A stretch of DNA of 64,000 nucleotides from Mesorhizobium sp. SOD10. Its GTDB lineage: Bacteria; Pseudomonadota; Alphaproteobacteria; Rhizobiales; Rhizobiaceae. Location: contig CCNA01000008.1 of NCBI GenBank assembly GCA_000824805.1, positions 1-64,000 on the forward strand. Direction: 5' to 3'. How positions within the stretch are numbered: the first letter of the stretch is position 1; the number at the start of each line of letters is the position of its first letter. Under the pieces are notes generated by a model that saw only the letters and a list, made by a program, of their open reading frames with translations, searched no databases and had not been told where the DNA came from. A program made the position numbers and the translations under genes. Shown here piece by piece: positions 62,251 through 64,000 of this stretch.

Positions 62251-63558
62251 ATGGGGAACGATCTCGCCGCATTCGCCAAGGAGAACGGCGTCAAATATTT
62301 CATGATCTCCTACACCGACCTGTTCAGCGGCCAGCGCGCCAAGCTGGTGCCGGCGCAGGCGATCGCCGACATGCAGAAAGACGGTGCGGGCTTTGCCGGT
62401 TTCGCCACCTGGCTCGACCTGACGCCGGCGCATCCGGACATGCTGGCGGTGCCGGACCCGGAGTCGGTTATCCAATTGCCGTGGAAGAAAGACGTCGCCT
62501 GGGTGGCGGCCAATTGCATCATGGACGACAAGGAGGTCGACCAGGCGCCGCGCAACACGCTGAAGCGGATGATCGCTGAGGCGGCCCGCGACGGCATGCA
62601 TGTCAAGACCGGCATCGAGGCCGAGTTCTTCCTGATCTCGCCGGACGGCACAGCCATTTCCGACCAATACGACACGGCGTCGAAGCCCTGCTACGACCAG
62701 CAGGCGGTGATGCGGCGTTACGACGTGATCGCCGAGATCTGCGACCACATGCTGGCGCTGGGCTGGGGCCCTTACCAGAACGACCATGAGGACGCCAACG
62801 GCCAGTTCGAGATGAACTGGTCCTTCGACCACGCGTTGGCGACGGCCGACAAGCACTCCTTCTTCAAGTTCATGGTCAAGTCGATCGCGGAAAAGCACGG
62901 CCTGCGCGCGACCTTCATGCCGAAGCCGTTCCAGGGCCTGACCGGCAATGGCTGCCATGCGCATATCTCGGTGTGGGACGAGACCGGCAAGACCAATGTG
63001 TTTGCCGACAACGCGATGGAGCTCGGGCTTTCCGCCAAGGGCAAGAACTTCCTCGGAGGCATCATGAAGCATGCCTCGGCGCTTGCCGCGATCACCAATC
63101 CGACGGTGAATTCCTACAAGCGCATCAATGCGCCGCGCACCATTTCGGGCGCGACCTGGGCGCCGAACACGGTGACCTGGACCGGCAACAACCGCACCCA
63201 TATGGTGCGCGTGCCCGGCCCCGGCCGTTTCGAATTGCGCCTGCCGGACGGCGCCGCCAACCCCTATCTCCTGCAGGCGGTGATCATCGCTGCGGGCCTC
63301 GACGGCATCCGCTCCAAGGCGGACCCCGGCAAGCGCCACGACATCGACATGTACCAGTTCGGCCATACCGTGACCGACGCGCCGAAACTGCCGCTCAACC
63401 TGCTCGACGCGTTGCGCGAGTTCGACAATGACAAATCGCTCAAGGCGGCGCTGGGTGAGGAATTTTCGTCGGCGTATCTAAAGCTGAAGCAGCAGGAATG
63501 GAATTCCTATGCGTCCCACTTCACGCAGTGGGAGCGCGACCATACGCTGGATATCTAG
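62251..63558 (+). CDS. gmaS: Gamma-glutamylmethylamide synthetase (GlnA-type III)
   Basis: A 435-residue glutamine-synthetase-family ligase, shorter than GlnA (about 469). It joins methylamine to glutamate with ATP. The metal/glutamate site EAEFFLIS, the YQNDHEDANGQFEMNW segment and the GNGCHAHISVWD and NRTHMVRVPGPGRFELR motifs are visible. Rhizobial GlnT-type proteins are homologous. The neighbouring mgs and mgd genes favour GmaS. GCGAGGAAC precedes the ATG. Confidence 0.9.
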   Translation: MGNDLAAFAKENGVKYFMISYTDLFSGQRAKLVPAQAIADMQKDGAGFAGFATWLDLTPAHPDMLAVPDPESVIQLPWKKDVAWVAANCIMDDKEVDQAPRNTLKRMIAEAARDGMHVKTGIEAEFFLISPDGTAISDQYDTASKPCYDQQAVMRRYDVIAEICDHMLALGWGPYQNDHEDANGQFEMNWSFDHALATADKHSFFKFMVKSIAEKHGLRATFMPKPFQGLTGNGCHAHISVWDETGKTNVFADNAMELGLSAKGKNFLGGIMKHASALAAITNPTVNSYKRINAPRTISGATWAPNTVTWTGNNRTHMVRVPGPGRFELRLPDGAANPYLLQAVIIAAGLDGIRSKADPGKRHDIDMYQFGHTVTDAPKLPLNLLDALREFDNDKSLKAALGEEFSSAYLKLKQQEWNSYASHFTQWERDHTLDI

Positions 63559-63594
63559 ATATCTCGGCGGTGCGAGCGACCTCGGAATGAACTG

Positions 63595-64000
63595 ATGAAA
63601 TACTCGATCTTCTCGCTCGCCCGCGCCGCCCTCTCCGGCCACAAGAACTGGCAGCCCACCTGGCGCGACGCAGCGCCGAAGGACCGCTACGACGTGGTGA
63701 TCATCGGCGGCGGCGGCCACGGTCTCGCTACGGCCTGGTTCCTCGCCAGCGAGTTCGGCATCCGCAACGTCGCAGTGCTCGAAAAAGGCTGGATCGGCTC
63801 CGGCAATGCCGGCCGCAACACCACCATCATCCGCTCCAATTACGGCCTGCCCGGCAACACCGGCTTCTACGAATTGTCGATGAAGCTTTGGGAGCGAATG
63901 GAGCAGGACCTCAACTACAACGCGATGGTCAGCCAGCGCGGCGTGCTCAACCTCTATCACTCCGACGCGCAGCGCGATGCCTTCGCCCGGCGCGGCAACA
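63595..64000 (+). CDS. mgdA: N-methylglutamate dehydrogenase subunit (sarcosine oxidase beta-like), partial
   Basis: The 5' 135 codons of a flavoprotein, cut by the window end. It begins [20 protein letters not shown], then the FAD fold [20 protein letters not shown] and [23 protein letters not shown], the N-terminus of heterotetrameric sarcosine oxidase beta subunits. Following gmaS by 36 bases, it is the expected mgdA of N-methylglutamate dehydrogenase, which would release glutamate and a C1 unit. The ATG at 63595 is weakly supported by a ribosome site. Confidence 0.88.
   Translation, partial: MKYSIFSLARAALSGHKNWQPTWRDAAPKDRYDVVIIGGGGHGLATAWFLASEFGIRNVAVLEKGWIGSGNAGRNTTIIRSNYGLPGNTGFYELSMKLWERMEQDLNYNAMVSQRGVLNLYHSDAQRDAFARRGN

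Noticed and set aside
59232..63558. Alternative naming as the rhizobial glxBCD-glnT glutamine locus
   Set aside because: The same proteins were given those names, but the flanking dmm genes and the sarcosine-oxidase-like gene directly after favour N-methylglutamate synthase and gamma-glutamylmethylamide synthetase. The older reading is kept as an alternative in the entries.

Overview
The window looks like chromosome from a high-GC alphaproteobacterium of the Rhizobiales, most likely Mesorhizobium or a close relative. The support is a BacA-type peptide transporter, rhizobial palindromic intergenic repeats (RIME/RPE-like) at several places, a small RNA with CCTCCTCCC loops of the alpha-r14/MmgR kind, and many ABC importers paired with GntR, LacI or XRE regulators. 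No species name can be proven from the sequence alone. I see no tRNA, rRNA, CRISPR array, insertion sequence or phage.

Layout. 0-12 kb: housekeeping and small enzymes: der, a TPR membrane protein, a secreted deacetylase, bacA, an MFS exporter, a LysR regulator, an M29 aminopeptidase, an ArsR/SRPBCC pair and a 2H phosphoesterase. 12-27 kb: a coupled acyl-CoA ligase/ketopantoate-reductase-like pair, a gamma-glutamyltransferase beside a PotABCD-type importer with a GntR regulator, and a second polyamine-type importer with an XRE-cupin regulator and a PuuB-like oxidase. 27-33 kb: a sugar or sugar-acid locus (XylX-like FAH enzyme, RbsB/C/A-type importer, LacI regulator), followed by the three-hairpin sRNA and a RIME. 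33-39 kb: a methyltransferase, and a TetR regulator divergent from an RND efflux operon. 39-49 kb: GntR, an enolase-superfamily enzyme, a dipeptide-type ABC importer and an SDR dehydrogenase, interspersed with at least four gene remnants.

48.9-64 kb is a methylated-amine degradation island. Trimethylamine monooxygenase (tmm) lies on the minus strand. An XRE-cupin regulator diverges from it. The dimethylamine monooxygenase set follows in the order dmmD-A-B-C on the minus strand. A divergent plus-strand run then carries three small membrane proteins, an APC permease, two membrane proteins of unknown function, N-methylglutamate synthase (mgsABC), gamma-glutamylmethylamide synthetase (gmaS) and the start of N-methylglutamate dehydrogenase (mgdA, cut by the window end). 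Together these would take dimethylamine to methylamine to gamma-glutamylmethylamide to N-methylglutamate to glutamate plus a C1 unit. Tmm would feed in trimethylamine, but the TMAO demethylase (Tdm) needed to join the two halves is not in the window. A TTTCACTC-centred dyad recurs in front of tmm, the XRE gene and the permease run, so one regulator may control the island.

The least explained items are the small membrane proteins around the APC permease, the pair at 58.1-59.1 kb, the sRNA with three identical anti-Shine-Dalgarno loops, and the remnant-rich 41-48 kb stretch, which includes a permease gene whose only full-length start is ATT.
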